Assembly: GCF_001427585.1 (NCBI RefSeq)
Contig: NZ_LMGY01000001.1
Location: 1,270 to 65,269 of the forward strand
Direction: 5' to 3'
Length of the DNA stretch: 64,000 nucleotides
Source of the DNA: Pseudoxanthomonas sp. Root630
GTDB lineage: Bacteria; Pseudomonadota; Gammaproteobacteria; Xanthomonadales; Xanthomonadaceae
This document shows positions 7,457 to 18,662 of this stretch, piece by piece. The notes below the pieces were generated by a model. That model saw nothing but the letters and a program-made list of their open reading frames with translations. It had not been told where the DNA came from and did no database searches. Position 1 is the stretch's first letter, and each line of letters starts with the position of its first letter. The position numbers were made by a program, and so were the translations under genes.

Positions 7457-9883
7457 TCAGAAGATGTCGAAGGCCTCTTCGTCCGGCACCGCGTCTTCGG
7501 GACCGTACAGGTCGTAATCCTGGATGCGTTCCATGTCCTCGACCTTCACCCACTCGGTGACGCCGTTGAGCGTGGCCTGGACCATGCCTTCGGGCGGATC
7601 GTTCGACGCCACCGGCTTGTCCTTCAGCGCCACGCGCATGTAGTCGATCCAGATCGGCAGCGCGGCCTTGCCGCCGTACTCGCGATAGCCCAGCGATTGG
7701 AAGTTGTCGCGGCCCACCCAGACGACGGTGGAATACTGGCCACCGAAGCCGCCGAACCACGCATCGCGGTGGTCGTTGGTGGAGCCGGTCTTGCCGCCCA
7801 CGTCCTCGCGTCCGAGCACCTTTGCCGCCGTGCCGGTGCCGCGCTGGACGACGTCGCGCATCATCGACACCAACTGGTATGCGGTGCGTTCGTCGATCGC
7901 GCGCGGCGCGGTGGCGAGGTTCGGGTCGGCCGGCTTCTCCTCGGCCTTCGGCTTGCCGGCGGCGGCCGGCGTCGCCGGCTTGGCCGCTGCGGTGGGGCCG
8001 AAGTTGAAGCCATCCACCACCTGGCTGGCCGGCGCACTGCCGCCCTGCTGGCCCTGGCCGCAACCCCGGCACGCGACGGCGGCGTTCTCCTTGAACACCA
8101 CGTTGCCCTCGCGGTCCTTCACTTCGTCGATGAACCACGGGGTGACGCGGGAGCCGCCGTTCGCGAACACGGCGTAGCCGCGCGCCATCGAGAGCGGCGT
8201 CAGCGACGCAGTGCCCAGCGACATGGAGAGGTTGGGCGGCAGCTCCGCTTCCTCGAAGCCGAACTGGCTGATGTAGGTGCGTGCGAACGGTACGCCGATG
8301 CCATCCAGCAGGCGGACGGACACCAGGTTGCGCGATTGCACCAGCGCTTCGCGCAGGCGCATGGGGCCGCGGAAACCGCCGCCGTCGTTCTGCGGGCGCC
8401 ACATGTGCCCGCGGCGGTCGCGGAACACGACCGGCGCGTCGAGCACGATGGAGGCGGGATTGAAGCCCTTTTCGAACGACGCCGCGTACAGGAACGGCTT
8501 GAAGCTGGAGCCCGGCTGCCGGCGTGCCTGGGTGGCGCGGTTGAACTTGTTGCCCGCGAAGCTGTAGCCGCCCACCAGTGCGCGCAGTGCGCCGTTGTTC
8601 GCATCCAGCGACACCAGTGCGGCCTGGGCGCGCGGGATCTGGTCGATCACGTAGCTGCCTTCGTCCTTGCCGGCCTTGATACGGGTCAGGTCGCCGCGCT
8701 TGAGCAGTTTGGCGGGGCTGCGGCCGGTCCACTTGCTGGCCGCAGCCGGCAGGGTGATCTCCTTGCCGTCGGCCATGACGACCGTGGCGCTGCCGTCCTC
8801 GTTCGTGCGCGCGACGACGACGGGCTGCAGGCCGTTCTGGGGCGGAATACCACGCAGATGGGTGGCGAGCGCGGCCGCGTCCGCATCGGCCGCCACGTCG
8901 AAATGACGCTCGACGCCGTTCCAGCCGTGGCGGTGGTCGTACAGGCCCAGGCCGTCGCGGACGGCCGCGTTGGCGGCGTCCTGCAGGGTGGCGTCCAGCG
9001 TGGTGGTCACGTGGTAGCCCTTGGTCAGGGCTTCGGGGCCGAAGCGGGCGATCATTTCCTGGCGCACCATTTCGGACACGTAGGGCGCGTTGACCTCCAC
9101 CGGCCGCTCGTGCGGCTTGGCGTGCATCGGCTCGGCCTTGGCCGCGGCGGCCTCGGCGGCGGTGATGTAGCCGTCTTCGCGCATCCGTTCGACCACGTAC
9201 GCACTGCGCTGCTGGTTGCGGCCGGGATTGCTGATCGGGTTGCCGCTGGACGGGAACTTCAGTGCGCTCACCAGTGTGGCGGCTTCCGCCAACGTCAGCT
9301 GGTCCAGCGTCTTGCCGTAGTAGTACTCGGCGGCCGCGGCCACGCCGTACGAGCGGTTGCCGAAGAAGCTCTTGTTGAGATAGAGCTCCAGGATCTCGTC
9401 CTTGGTCAGCATCTTCTCGATGCGGACGGCCAGCATCATCTCGACCAGCTTGCGGGTGTAGCTGTACTCGGAGCTGAGGAACCACTGCCGCGCCACCTGC
9501 TGGGTGATGGTGCTGCCGCCGGCCACGCGGCCCTCCTTGCGGCTGACGATCTGCCAGACGGCACGCGCGATGCCGGTGGGGTCCACGCCATTGTGCTCGT
9601 AGAACTTGCTGTCCTCGGCGGCGATGAAGGCCTGCTTCACCCGGGGCGGGACCTGGCTGATCTGGACGGGATAGCGGCGGATTTCGCCGTACAGCCCCAT
9701 CAGGCGGCCATCGCTGGCGTAGATGTAGAGGGGTTCCTGCAGTTCGACGTTCCGCAGGGCCTGGACGTCCGGGACCTTGGACGAGACCGTGTAATACAGC
9801 ACCCCCAGGCCGACCGCGCCGGCAAGGGCAAGTATCAGGAACGTGATGAGGGTCCAACGGAGAAGACGACGGAACCGGGACAT
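7457..9883 (-). CDS. mrcA: Penicillin-binding protein 1A (bifunctional transglycosylase/transpeptidase)
   Basis: Polymerises and cross-links peptidoglycan at the outer face of the inner membrane. The 808-residue protein has one N-terminal membrane anchor (about residues 8-30), a GT51 transglycosylase domain ([19 protein letters not shown] with the catalytic Glu, then [12 protein letters not shown]), an OB-like linker, and a class A transpeptidase domain with SSFK in [17 protein letters not shown] in [11 protein letters not shown], and KTGS in [12 protein letters not shown]. The C-terminus is acidic ([12 protein letters not shown]). The ATG at 9883 has GGAAAG upstream on the minus strand and starts just before the anchor; 39 upstream in-frame codons were discarded. 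Head-to-head placement with pilM is typical of gammaproteobacteria. Confidence 0.95.
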   Translation of the reverse strand: MSRFRRLLRWTLITFLILALAGAVGLGVLYYTVSSKVPDVQALRNVELQEPLYIYASDGRLMGLYGEIRRYPVQISQVPPRVKQAFIAAEDSKFYEHNGVDPTGIARAVWQIVSRKEGRVAGGSTITQQVARQWFLSSEYSYTRKLVEMMLAVRIEKMLTKDEILELYLNKSFFGNRSYGVAAAAEYYYGKTLDQLTLAEAATLVSALKFPSSGNPISNPGRNQQRSAYVVERMREDGYITAAEAAAAKAEPMHAKPHERPVEVNAPYVSEMVRQEMIARFGPEALTKGYHVTTTLDATLQDAANAAVRDGLGLYDHRHGWNGVERHFDVAADADAAALATHLRGIPPQNGLQPVVVARTNEDGSATVVMADGKEITLPAAASKWTGRSPAKLLKRGDLTRIKAGKDEGSYVIDQIPRAQAALVSLDANNGALRALVGGYSFAGNKFNRATQARRQPGSSFKPFLYAASFEKGFNPASIVLDAPVVFRDRRGHMWRPQNDGGGFRGPMRLREALVQSRNLVSVRLLDGIGVPFARTYISQFGFEEAELPPNLSMSLGTASLTPLSMARGYAVFANGGSRVTPWFIDEVKDREGNVVFKENAAVACRGCGQGQQGGSAPASQVVDGFNFGPTAAAKPATPAAAGKPKAEEKPADPNLATAPRAIDERTAYQLVSMMRDVVQRGTGTAAKVLGREDVGGKTGSTNDHRDAWFGGFGGQYSTVVWVGRDNFQSLGYREYGGKAALPIWIDYMRVALKDKPVASNDPPEGMVQATLNGVTEWVKVEDMERIQDYDLYGPEDAVPDEEAFDIF

Positions 9884-9997
9884 CCAGTGCTTTCCGATTG
9901 CAGAATTCGTGGCGGCAGAGTATAGATGACCGCCGGGATCGCCACAGGTGATCCCAAGGGGAACAGGGACTTGGGGAACAACCCTCGTGAAACGTGA

Positions 9998-11157
<1,160 letters not shown>

Positions 11158-11158
<1 letters not shown>

Positions 11159-11949
11159 TGGCAAGAATCAACCTACTCCCGTGGCGCGCGGAGCGCCGCG
11201 TCCAGCGGCAGCGCGAGTTCTACGTGATGTTGGGCGCCGCGGCCGTCGCCGGCCTGCTGCTGTCGTTCCTGCTGTGGTTCCACTACGACCGCCAGGTGGC
11301 GGGCCAGACCGAGCGCAACGACTTCCTGAAGGCCGAGATCACCAAGGTCCAGGCCCAGAACAAGGAAATCGAGCGCCTGGACGAGCAGAAGCGCCGTCTG
11401 CTGGCGCGCAAGGAAGTGATCGAGAAGCTGCAGGCCAACCGCTCGCAGATGGTGCACCTGTTCGATTCGCTCGTGCGCACCATTCCCGACGGCGTGATGC
11501 TGGGCAACATCAAGCAGGACGGCGAGGTGCTGACGCTCGAGGGCCGCGCCCAGTCCAATGCCCGGGTGAGCGCCTACATGCGCAACCTGGAGACGTCCGG
11601 CTGGATGACCAAGCCGGAGCTTGCGATCATCGAGTCCAAGCCTGAAGAGGTCAAAACACTGACCAATACGGGCGCCAGCCGCGCGCTGCCCTATGTGTTC
11701 AAGCTGACGGTGCGCTTGGCGAACCCGACGGCGGAGCAGGAAGCGGAGACTGCCGCCGATGGCGCCGCGCCCGCTGCCGTCCCCGGCGCCGCGCCCGCAC
11801 CGCTGGAAGGCCAGTCGCCCGCCGCTCCCGCCACGCCCGCTCCGGCCACGCCTGCGCCCACGACGCCGTCTCCGGCTCCCGCGCCGGCGACATCGCCGCC
11901 CGCCGCGCCGGCCGGTAAAACTCCCCCGGCCACCGGGAGCGCCTCATGA
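11158..11949 (+). CDS. pilN: Type IV pilus assembly protein PilN
   Basis: An inner-membrane protein of the pilus alignment complex. The N-terminal MARINLLPWRAERR is the PilM-docking motif, followed by one membrane segment (about residues 21-44), a coiled coil (KAEITKVQAQNKEIERLDEQ) and the ferredoxin-like periplasmic domain. The start codon overlaps the pilM stop (ATGA). At 263 residues it is longer than most PilN proteins because of a tail of about 70 residues from about 195 that is almost entirely Ala, Pro and Thr. This tail is probably unstructured and periplasmic. Confidence 0.95.
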
Positions 11950-12632
11950 GCCAGAAGAAGAAGACGTCCCTCAACAACCTGGACTTCAACAACATCGGCG
12001 CGTGGCCGCAGAACGCCAAGGTCGGCTTCTGCGTGATCCTTGCGCTGTTCATCCTGGCCTTCTCCTATTTCCTCTTCATCAAGGGCAAGACGGAGACGCT
12101 GGATGGCCTGGAACAGGAAGAAGTGCGCCTGCGCCAGGATTTCGAGAAAGAACAGGCCAAGGCAGCGAACCTCGAGCCCCTGAAGCAGCAGCTCGCGCAG
12201 ATGGAGCAGGTGCTCCAGCAGATGCTGCGCCAACTGCCCAGCAAGACCGAGATGCCGGACCTGATCATCGACATCTCGCAGACGGCGCTGTCCAGCGGCC
12301 TGGCCAACGAGCTGTTCCAGCCGGAACCGGAGACGCTGAAGGAGTTCTACGCCGAGAAGCCGATCCAGCTGCGCATGGTGGGCAACTACCACCAGTTCGG
12401 CGCCTTCGTCAGCGGCGTGGCGTCGCTGCCGCGCGTGGTCATCCTGACCATGCACGATATCTCGCTGCAGCCCAAGGCCGGCAAGGGCGGCATCAACCGC
12501 GGTGCGCTGGAGCTGTCGGGTACCGTGAAGACCTATCGCTACCTGGATGAGAAGGAAGTGGCGGACCAGGAAGCGGCGGCTGCCGCCGCTGCCAAGGGTC
12601 AGCCCGCACCTGCCGCAGGGGGAGCACCATGA
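11946..12632 (+). CDS. pilO: Type IV pilus assembly protein PilO
   Basis: Partner of PilN in the inner-membrane alignment complex. It has 228 residues: a short cytoplasmic N-terminus, a membrane segment (about 18-41), a coiled coil (LDGLEQEEVRLRQDFEKEQA to MEQVLQQML) and a ferredoxin-like periplasmic domain (LRMVGNYHQFGAFVSGVASL). The C-terminus ends in an Ala-rich stretch. It overlaps pilN by 4 bases (ATGA), indicating translational coupling. Confidence 0.95.
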   Translation: MSQKKKTSLNNLDFNNIGAWPQNAKVGFCVILALFILAFSYFLFIKGKTETLDGLEQEEVRLRQDFEKEQAKAANLEPLKQQLAQMEQVLQQMLRQLPSKTEMPDLIIDISQTALSSGLANELFQPEPETLKEFYAEKPIQLRMVGNYHQFGAFVSGVASLPRVVILTMHDISLQPKAGKGGINRGALELSGTVKTYRYLDEKEVADQEAAAAAAAKGQPAPAAGGAP

Positions 12633-13156
12633 TCCGCACTGATTTGCGCTGGCTGATGCTGGGTGCGCTGGTGTTCGTGGGTGGATGCGCCCGCGGCGTG
12701 ACCAGTACGCCGGGCGATGCGCCGAACCTGGAAAGCTGGGTGGCGGACGTGCGGGCTCGCCCCGCACCGCCGCTGGATCCGCTGCCGGTCATGCAGCAGT
12801 TCGAAACGTTCGAGTACGCGGCGCAAACGCTGCGCGATCCATTCAGCGACGCCTGGAACAACGCGGAAGGAGGAGGCCTGCGGCCCGATCCGAACCGTCG
12901 AAAGGAAACGCTGGAACAGTATCCGCTGGACAGCCTGGACATGGTCGGCACGATCGGCAAGGGCGCGGCTCTGGTGGCACTGGTGATGGGGCCCGACAAG
13001 GTCACCTACCGGGTACGTCCGGGAAACTACCTGGGGCAAAGCGATGGCCGGGTCACCTCGGTCCGCGAAGATGGGTTGGAACTTGTCGAACTAGTGCCGG
13101 ATGGCGCAGGTGGCTGGCTGGAACGGCCCGCTTCCATTGCGCTTGAAGATCAATGA
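12629..13156 (+). CDS. pilP: Type IV pilus assembly lipoprotein PilP
   Basis: A 175-residue lipoprotein bridging the PilN/PilO complex and the secretin PilQ. The signal sequence ends in a lipobox LVFVGGC with the lipidated cysteine at residue 20. The mature part has an extended region followed by a compact beta domain (YPLDSLDMVGTIGKGAALVA to NYLGQSDGRVTSV), as in other PilP proteins. It overlaps pilO by 4 bases. Confidence 0.95.
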   Translation: MIRTDLRWLMLGALVFVGGCARGVTSTPGDAPNLESWVADVRARPAPPLDPLPVMQQFETFEYAAQTLRDPFSDAWNNAEGGGLRPDPNRRKETLEQYPLDSLDMVGTIGKGAALVALVMGPDKVTYRVRPGNYLGQSDGRVTSVREDGLELVELVPDGAGGWLERPASIALEDQ

Positions 13157-13170
13157 TTGGGGGATACACG

Positions 13171-15090
13171 ATGACCGCTTCGAACGCCTACCGCCTGCGG
13201 CCCTCCCGGCGCCTGGCCACTCTCCGGGCCTGCTCTCTGGGACTGGCCATCGGCCTGCTGGCGGCCGCCAGTGCGGCCAGCGCCGCGTCCCCGGCTCAAC
13301 AGGCACCTGCCTCCACCGCGTCCGCGCAAGCGGCGCAACCCGTGTCGGTGTCGAACATCGACTTCCGCCGCGGTGAAGACGGTGCGGGCCGACTGATCGT
13401 CAAGTTCGACGGCCAGGGCGCCACGCCGGACCTGCGCAACCAGGGCAACAGTGTGGTCGTCGACGTGGGCAACGCCACGCTGCCGGCCTCGTTGCAGCGA
13501 CCGCTCAACGTGGTCGACTTCGCCACGCCGGTCCAGCGCGTCGAAGCGCAGTCCAAGGCGGGCGGGACGCAGCTCGTGCTCAGCACGCGGGGCGATTTCG
13601 AATCGCTCGCCTACCAGTCGGGCAACGAGTACGTCGTCGAGATCGTGCCGCGCACGGGCCAGAAGGCCGTGGGCGGTGCGAGCGCTTCCGCCGGCACCAG
13701 TTCCTCCGCCATCGTCGCGGCGGCGCAGAAGGTGGCCAGCGAGGCCCGTCGCTACGGCGGCCGGCCGGTGACGTTCAACTTCCAGGACGTGCCGGTACGC
13801 ACCGTCCTGCAGCTGATCGCCGAAGAGTCCAACCTCAACATCGTCGCGTCCGATACGGTGCAGGGCAATGTCACCCTGCGCCTGGTCAACGTGCCGTGGG
13901 ACCAGGCGCTGGACATCGTCCTGCGCGCCAAGGGCCTGGACAAGCGTCGCGACGGCAACGTCGTGTGGGTCGCGCCGCAGCCTGAGCTGGCCAAGTTCGA
14001 GCAGGACAAGGAAGACGCGCGTATCGCGATCGAGAACCGCGAAGACCTGATCACCGACTACGTGCAGGTCAACTACCACTCCGCCAGCGCCATCTTCAAG
14101 GCACTGACCGAAGCCAAGGGCGTCGGCAATAGCGGCGGTGGCGGCGGCAGCGGCAACGGGCAGAACGAGAACGGCTTCCTGTCCCAGCGCGGCCGCCTGG
14201 TGGCGGACGAGCGCACCAACACGCTGATGATCAGCGACATCCCGAAGAAGGTCGCGCAGATGCGCGAACTGATCGCGGTGATCGACCGTCCGGTCGACCA
14301 GGTCATCATCGAAGGCCGGATCGTCATCGCGACCGACACCTTCGCCCGTGACCTCGGCGCACGCTTCGGCATCAGCGGCCGCCGCACCGGCGATCGCACG
14401 CAGATCATCGGCGGCAACATCACCGACAACGTCAACGTCGGCAACGGGGACGATCGCGTCCTCCCGCGCGACATGAACGTGAACCTCCCCGCCAGCGGCT
14501 TCATCGACAACACGGCGGCGAGCATCGCCTACACGCTGCTGGGCCGTAACTTCGACCTGGACCTGGAACTGTCCGCGCTGCAGGAAGAAGGTCGTGGCGA
14601 AGTGATCTCCAACCCGCGCCTGGTGACCACCAACCAGCGCGAAGCGGTGATCAAGCAGGGTCGCGAAGTCGGCTACCTGACCGTCACCGGCAGCGGCACC
14701 GGCACCAACAGCGTGCCGACCGTGCAGTTCAAGGAAGCCCTGCTGGAACTGAAGGTGCTGCCCACCATCACCGACGACAACCGCGTCTTCCTGAACCTCA
14801 ACGTCAAGAAGGACGAAGTGGTCCAGTTCGTGGACCTGGGCATCTACGGCTCCGTCCCCGAACTGGCCCGCCGCGAAATCAACACCGCCGTGCTGATCGA
14901 AGACGGCCAGACCGTGGTGATCGGCGGCGTGTACGAGTTCAGCGACCGCGCCAGCGTGGCCAAGGTGCCGTTCCTGGGCGACATCCCCTTCCTGGGCAAT
15001 CTGTTCAAGAAGAAGGGTCGCAGCAAGGAGAAGGCCGAGCTGCTGATCTTCGTCACCCCGAAGGTCCTGCGGGTGGCCGAGCGCCGCTGA
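13171..15090 (+). CDS. pilQ: Type IV pilus secretin PilQ
   Basis: Forms the outer-membrane channel through which the pilus is extruded. From the ATG at 13171 it has 639 residues: a signal peptide ending near AAASAASAAS, an AMIN peptidoglycan-binding domain (SNIDFRRGEDGAGRLIVKF), a secretin N0/STN domain (VTFNFQDVPVRTVLQLIAEE), an N1 domain interrupted by a Gly/Ser/Asn linker near residues 325-340, and the secretin core ending LLIFVTPKVLR. The ATG at 13171 has GGGGGA 5-6 bases upstream and was preferred over an ATG at 13153 that overlaps the pilP stop. Only one AMIN domain is evident. Confidence 0.93.
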   Translation: MTASNAYRLRPSRRLATLRACSLGLAIGLLAAASAASAASPAQQAPASTASAQAAQPVSVSNIDFRRGEDGAGRLIVKFDGQGATPDLRNQGNSVVVDVGNATLPASLQRPLNVVDFATPVQRVEAQSKAGGTQLVLSTRGDFESLAYQSGNEYVVEIVPRTGQKAVGGASASAGTSSSAIVAAAQKVASEARRYGGRPVTFNFQDVPVRTVLQLIAEESNLNIVASDTVQGNVTLRLVNVPWDQALDIVLRAKGLDKRRDGNVVWVAPQPELAKFEQDKEDARIAIENREDLITDYVQVNYHSASAIFKALTEAKGVGNSGGGGGSGNGQNENGFLSQRGRLVADERTNTLMISDIPKKVAQMRELIAVIDRPVDQVIIEGRIVIATDTFARDLGARFGISGRRTGDRTQIIGGNITDNVNVGNGDDRVLPRDMNVNLPASGFIDNTAASIAYTLLGRNFDLDLELSALQEEGRGEVISNPRLVTTNQREAVIKQGREVGYLTVTGSGTGTNSVPTVQFKEALLELKVLPTITDDNRVFLNLNVKKDEVVQFVDLGIYGSVPELARREINTAVLIEDGQTVVIGGVYEFSDRASVAKVPFLGDIPFLGNLFKKKGRSKEKAELLIFVTPKVLRVAERR

Positions 15091-15117
15091 GCGCCGCCAG
15101 TCCGGCAGATGGAAGAA

Positions 15118-15143
15118 GGGGGCCTCAGGCCCCCTTTTTCTTT
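15118..15143 (+). terminator. Rho-independent terminator of the pilMNOPQ operon
   Basis: GGGGGCC (15118-15124), TCA loop, GGCCCCC (15128-15134) and a T5CT3 tail, 27 bases after the pilQ stop. This is a textbook intrinsic terminator. Confidence 0.9.
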
Positions 15144-15249
15144 GCGTGCGTCGCGTATCTGAATCGCGACGTCGCGTGCCGATGGTCCTGTGAACCTTCC
15201 GGCCGTGCTTGGGTCAAAATCGGCCTCCACACCGACTCCCGGCCAGCCC

Positions 15250-16263
15250 ATGGATTCCTCCCCTGTCAGTCCCGATCCGCCGGCGGATGCCCGGGCATCG
15301 CTGCATGACGCTTTCGCGCGACTGCGTGAGGACCTGTCGCGCACCATCGTCGGCCAGGCCGCGCTGGTCGAGCGCCTGCTGATCGCGCTCCTGGCCGATG
15401 GCCACCTGCTCGTGGAGGGCGCGCCTGGCCTGGCGAAGACCACCGCGATCCGCGCATTGGCGTCACGGTTGCAGGCCGAGTTCGCGCGCGTCCAGTTCAC
15501 GCCCGACCTGCTGCCTGCCGATCTCACCGGCACGGAGGTCTGGCGGCCGCAGGAAGGACGTTTCGAGTTCCAGGCCGGACCCATCTTCCATCCGCTGCTG
15601 CTGGCGGACGAGATCAATCGTGCGCCCGCCAAGGTGCAGTCCGCCCTGCTCGAAGCGATGGGCGAGCGCCAAGTGACGGTGGGCCGCCACACCTATCCGC
15701 TGCCGGCGCTGTTCCTCGTGATGGCCACGCAGAATCCGATCGAACAGGAAGGCACGTTCCCGCTGCCGGAAGCGCAGCTCGACCGCTTCCTGATGCATGT
15801 GAAGATCGGCTATCCCGAGGCGGCGGCCGAGGCGGACATCCTCCGCCTTGCGCGCGATCGCGCGCGCGACGACATGCAGGCCGTGTCCGCCGTGGTCGAA
15901 CGGATGCCGCTGGACGATGTGTTCCGTGCCCGTGCCCAGGTGCTGGACCTGCACCTTGCTCCAGCGCTGGAGCGTTACCTCATCGAACTGGTCCTGGCGT
16001 CGCGCGACGCGTCGCGCTACGACGCTGCGCTCGCGCGCCGCATCGCGTGGGGTGCGAGCCCGCGTGGTTCCATCGCGCTGGAGCGGTGCGCGCGTGCGCG
16101 CGCCTGGTTGGCGGGCCGCGACTACGTGACGCCGGACGACATCCGCGCGATCGCGCCGGATGTCCTCCGCCACCGCGTACTGCCGAGCTACGAGGCCACC
16201 GCGGAAGGCTGGGACGGCGACCGGCTGGTGAAGGCCCTGCTGGACGTCGTGCCCCTGCCCTGA
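15250..16263 (+). CDS. MoxR-family AAA+ ATPase
   Basis: A cytosolic AAA+ chaperone-like ATPase of 337 residues. Walker A is LVEGAPGLAKTTAIRALA, Walker B is LLLADEINRAPAKVQSALLE, sensor 1 is VMATQNPIEQEGTFPLPEAQ and the C-terminal lid domain is complete. MoxR ATPases act with VWA-domain proteins, typically in assembling or activating envelope or metalloenzyme complexes. It opens a co-directional series of six genes (MoxR, DUF58, DUF4381-like, BatA-type VWA, BatB-type VWA/TPR, BatD), the Bat aerotolerance arrangement. The ATG at 15250 was chosen over a GTG at 15190. Confidence 0.92.
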   Translation: MDSSPVSPDPPADARASLHDAFARLREDLSRTIVGQAALVERLLIALLADGHLLVEGAPGLAKTTAIRALASRLQAEFARVQFTPDLLPADLTGTEVWRPQEGRFEFQAGPIFHPLLLADEINRAPAKVQSALLEAMGERQVTVGRHTYPLPALFLVMATQNPIEQEGTFPLPEAQLDRFLMHVKIGYPEAAAEADILRLARDRARDDMQAVSAVVERMPLDDVFRARAQVLDLHLAPALERYLIELVLASRDASRYDAALARRIAWGASPRGSIALERCARARAWLAGRDYVTPDDIRAIAPDVLRHRVLPSYEATAEGWDGDRLVKALLDVVPLP

Positions 16264-16291
16264 GCGGGCGCTCCGGTTTCCGACACCCTCC

Positions 16292-17188
16292 ATGAGCGAC
16301 GGCATCGTCCCCACCCTGCAGGAACTGATCGCGTTGCGCGCCAGCGCGCAGCGACGTCCGCCCGCGCGGCGTGGCCGGCACTCCGTCACCGGCCCTTCGG
16401 CGTCGCCCCTGCGCGGGCGCGGCATGGAGTACGCGGAGTCCCGCGAGTACGTGGCCGGCGACGACGTGCGCCACATCGACTGGCGACTGACCGCGCGCAG
16501 CGGCCGCACGCATACCAAGCTCTTCCAGGCGGAACGCGAGCGGTTGACGCTCGTCGTCGCCGATACATCGCCGCTGCTGTACTTCGGCACGCGCCTGCGC
16601 TTCAAGTCCGTGCAGGCCGCGCGCGCAGGCGCGATCGCCGCGTGGCAGGCGGTGCGCGAGGGGGACCGGCTGGCGATCCTGCGCGGCAGCACGACCGAAG
16701 CCCCGCTCCCACCGGCATCGGGAACGCGTGGCGCGCTGCGCGTGCTGGATGCGCTGGTCCGCTGGTACGCGAAGCCACCGGCGGACGACGTCGGGCTGGC
16801 CTTCGCCCTCGATCACGCTGCGCGCCTGCTTCGTCCCGGTTCGCGCCTGCTGGTGCTCGCGGAACCGCACAGCGTGGCCGGCATTCCTGACACGCGCTGG
16901 ACGGCGCTCGCCGCCCACCATGATGTCGTGGTGCTGCTGTTGACGGACCCGCTGGAAACCGATCCGCCCGCGCGCCAACTGCCCTTTGCGGCGGGCGACC
17001 GGCGTGTCGAACTCGATCTCGCCAGCCAGGCACAACGCGATGCATGGCGAAGCGAATTCCAGGCGCCGCTCGCGCGCGCGCTGGAGCGTTTGCCCGCACG
17101 TGGCGTGCAGGTGCGCACGTTGTCGACCGATGCCGCCAGCGATGGCTGGCTGGTCGCGCTGGGTCGCGCGCAACCACAGGTGGCCTGA
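16292..17188 (+). CDS. DUF58 domain protein (VWA-like, Bat operon)
   Basis: A 298-residue cytosolic protein. The family signature is present as GMEYAESREYVAGDDVRHID followed by WRLTARSGRTHTKLF (about residues 46-80). The remainder has a degenerate VWA-like fold (LTLVVADTSPLLYFGTRLRF, LLVLAEPHSVAGIPD). DUF58 proteins are the usual partners of MoxR ATPases. It sits 28 bases after the MoxR gene and 2 bases before the next gene. Confidence 0.9.
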   Translation: MSDGIVPTLQELIALRASAQRRPPARRGRHSVTGPSASPLRGRGMEYAESREYVAGDDVRHIDWRLTARSGRTHTKLFQAERERLTLVVADTSPLLYFGTRLRFKSVQAARAGAIAAWQAVREGDRLAILRGSTTEAPLPPASGTRGALRVLDALVRWYAKPPADDVGLAFALDHAARLLRPGSRLLVLAEPHSVAGIPDTRWTALAAHHDVVVLLLTDPLETDPPARQLPFAAGDRRVELDLASQAQRDAWRSEFQAPLARALERLPARGVQVRTLSTDAASDGWLVALGRAQPQVA

Positions 17189-17190
17189 GC

Positions 17191-17643
17191 ATGACGCCGG
17201 ACACGCTGGTGCTGCGCGATGTGCATGTGCCGCCTGCGCCGTCCTGGTGGCCGCCCGCACCGGGATGGTGGCTGGTGGCGGCGATCATTCTGGTGGTGCT
17301 GCTGTGCCTGGGCGCCTGGCGTTGGCACCGGCATCGGCGTCGCCAACGGTGGCAGCGCTGGTTCGATGCCGTGCCGCAGGGACGAGCGCCCGCCGAGCAG
17401 GTGGCCGCCGCATCGGAACTGCTGCGCCGTGCGGCGCGCCGCGTGTCGTCCTCGGCGGATCGGCTTGAGGGAGAAGCGTGGTTGCAGTTCCTCGACGGCG
17501 GGCAGGGGCGCGCTTTCAGCGAAGGTCCGGGGAGACTGTTGCTCGATGGCGGCTATCGCCGCGATGTGGATCCGGTCGAGCTGGCGGCGGCACTTGCCGC
17601 GGCCCGCACGCGTTTCCTCGAACTGATGGCGGGGACGCGATGA
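17191..17643 (+). CDS. DUF4381-like membrane protein (Bat operon)
   Basis: A 150-residue protein with a short N-terminal region rich in Pro and Trp (PPAPSWWPPAPGWW), one membrane helix (about residues 27-44) and a basic cytoplasmic half. This layout and the position between DUF58 and the first VWA gene match the small DUF4381 proteins of Bat operons. No catalytic motif is seen; a role as membrane tether of the complex is an inference from context. The ATG at 17191 follows the DUF58 stop by 2 bases. Confidence 0.8.
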   Translation: MTPDTLVLRDVHVPPAPSWWPPAPGWWLVAAIILVVLLCLGAWRWHRHRRRQRWQRWFDAVPQGRAPAEQVAAASELLRRAARRVSSSADRLEGEAWLQFLDGGQGRAFSEGPGRLLLDGGYRRDVDPVELAAALAAARTRFLELMAGTR

Positions 17644-18662
17644 GCCTCTCGCTCCCGACACTGCAACTGCTGCAGGAGGGCTATGCCGGCTTCGCCTGGC
17701 CTTGGGTGTGGCTGGCGTTTCCGCTGCCGTGGCTGGTGCGCTGGGCATTGCCCCCGCGTCGCGCGCAAGCGGATGCCCTCAAGGTGCCTTATGGCAATGC
17801 CGTGCAGGTGATCGCCGCACAGGGAGGTCGCGGGTTGCATGGGCGCGGCGCGGCGCTGGCGTGGCTGGTGTGGTTCCTGCTGTGCGCGTCCGTCGCGCGT
17901 CCGCAGCAGTTCGGCGATGCGGTGACGCCGCCGGTGAGCGGACGCGACCTGATGCTGGCCATCGACCTGTCGGGCAGCATGACCGAGCCCGACATGGAGC
18001 TCGGCGGTACCGTCGTCGATCGGCTGACGGCAGCGAAGGCCGTGCTTGCCGATTTCCTCGACCGCCGCGATGGCGACCGCGTCGGCCTGCTGGTGTTCGG
18101 CCAGCGCGCCTACGCGATGACGCCGCTGACCCGCGACCTGAAGACCGTACGTGAGCAACTGCGCGATGCCGTCGCCGGGCTTGCCGGCCGCGAGACCGCG
18201 ATCGGCGATGCCATCGCGCTGGCGGTACGTCGGCTGCGCACGCAACAGGAGGGCCAGCGCGTGTTGATCCTGTTGACCGATGGCGTGAACTCCGCGGGCG
18301 TGCTGACGCCGCAGAAAGCGGCGGAACTGGCGAAGGAGGAGCGCGTGCGCATCCATACCATCGCCTTCGGCAGCGACGGCGCGATGAGCCTGTTCGGCAT
18401 CCCATTGCCGATGCCGGCCAGTTCGCCGGAAGACATCGACGAGGCGACCCTGCGGGATGTCGCTGCGCAGACGGGCGGGCGGTTCTATCGCGCGCGCGAC
18501 ACCAACGAGCTGGCAGGCATCTACGCCGAGCTGGACCGCCTGGAACCGGTGCAGCAGGCGGGCAAGGCCGTGCGTCCGCGCATCGAGCGGTATCAGTGGC
18601 CATTGGCCGCAGCGCTGGGCTTCGCGCTGCTGGCGTTCGTGTGGCCGCGGAGGCGCGCGTGA
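17640..18662 (+). CDS. batA: VWA domain membrane protein, BatA type
   Basis: A 340-residue protein with two N-terminal membrane segments (about 18-38 and 69-86), a periplasmic von Willebrand A domain and a C-terminal membrane segment (about 318-335). The metal-ion-dependent adhesion site is canonical: DLSGS at residues 109-113, a Thr in GRETAIGDA, and the late Asp in LILLTDGVNSAG. It overlaps the preceding stop by 4 bases (ATGA). BatA/BatB proteins are thought to sit at the inner membrane with MoxR and support envelope stress tolerance; the exact role is unsettled. Confidence 0.9.
   Translation: MSLSLPTLQLLQEGYAGFAWPWVWLAFPLPWLVRWALPPRRAQADALKVPYGNAVQVIAAQGGRGLHGRGAALAWLVWFLLCASVARPQQFGDAVTPPVSGRDLMLAIDLSGSMTEPDMELGGTVVDRLTAAKAVLADFLDRRDGDRVGLLVFGQRAYAMTPLTRDLKTVREQLRDAVAGLAGRETAIGDAIALAVRRLRTQQEGQRVLILLTDGVNSAGVLTPQKAAELAKEERVRIHTIAFGSDGAMSLFGIPLPMPASSPEDIDEATLRDVAAQTGGRFYRARDTNELAGIYAELDRLEPVQQAGKAVRPRIERYQWPLAAALGFALLAFVWPRRRA

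Noticed and set aside
7421-9925. An 834-codon plus-strand frame opposite mrcA
   Set aside because: No motif, skewed composition, fully antisense to a gene with complete catalytic motifs.
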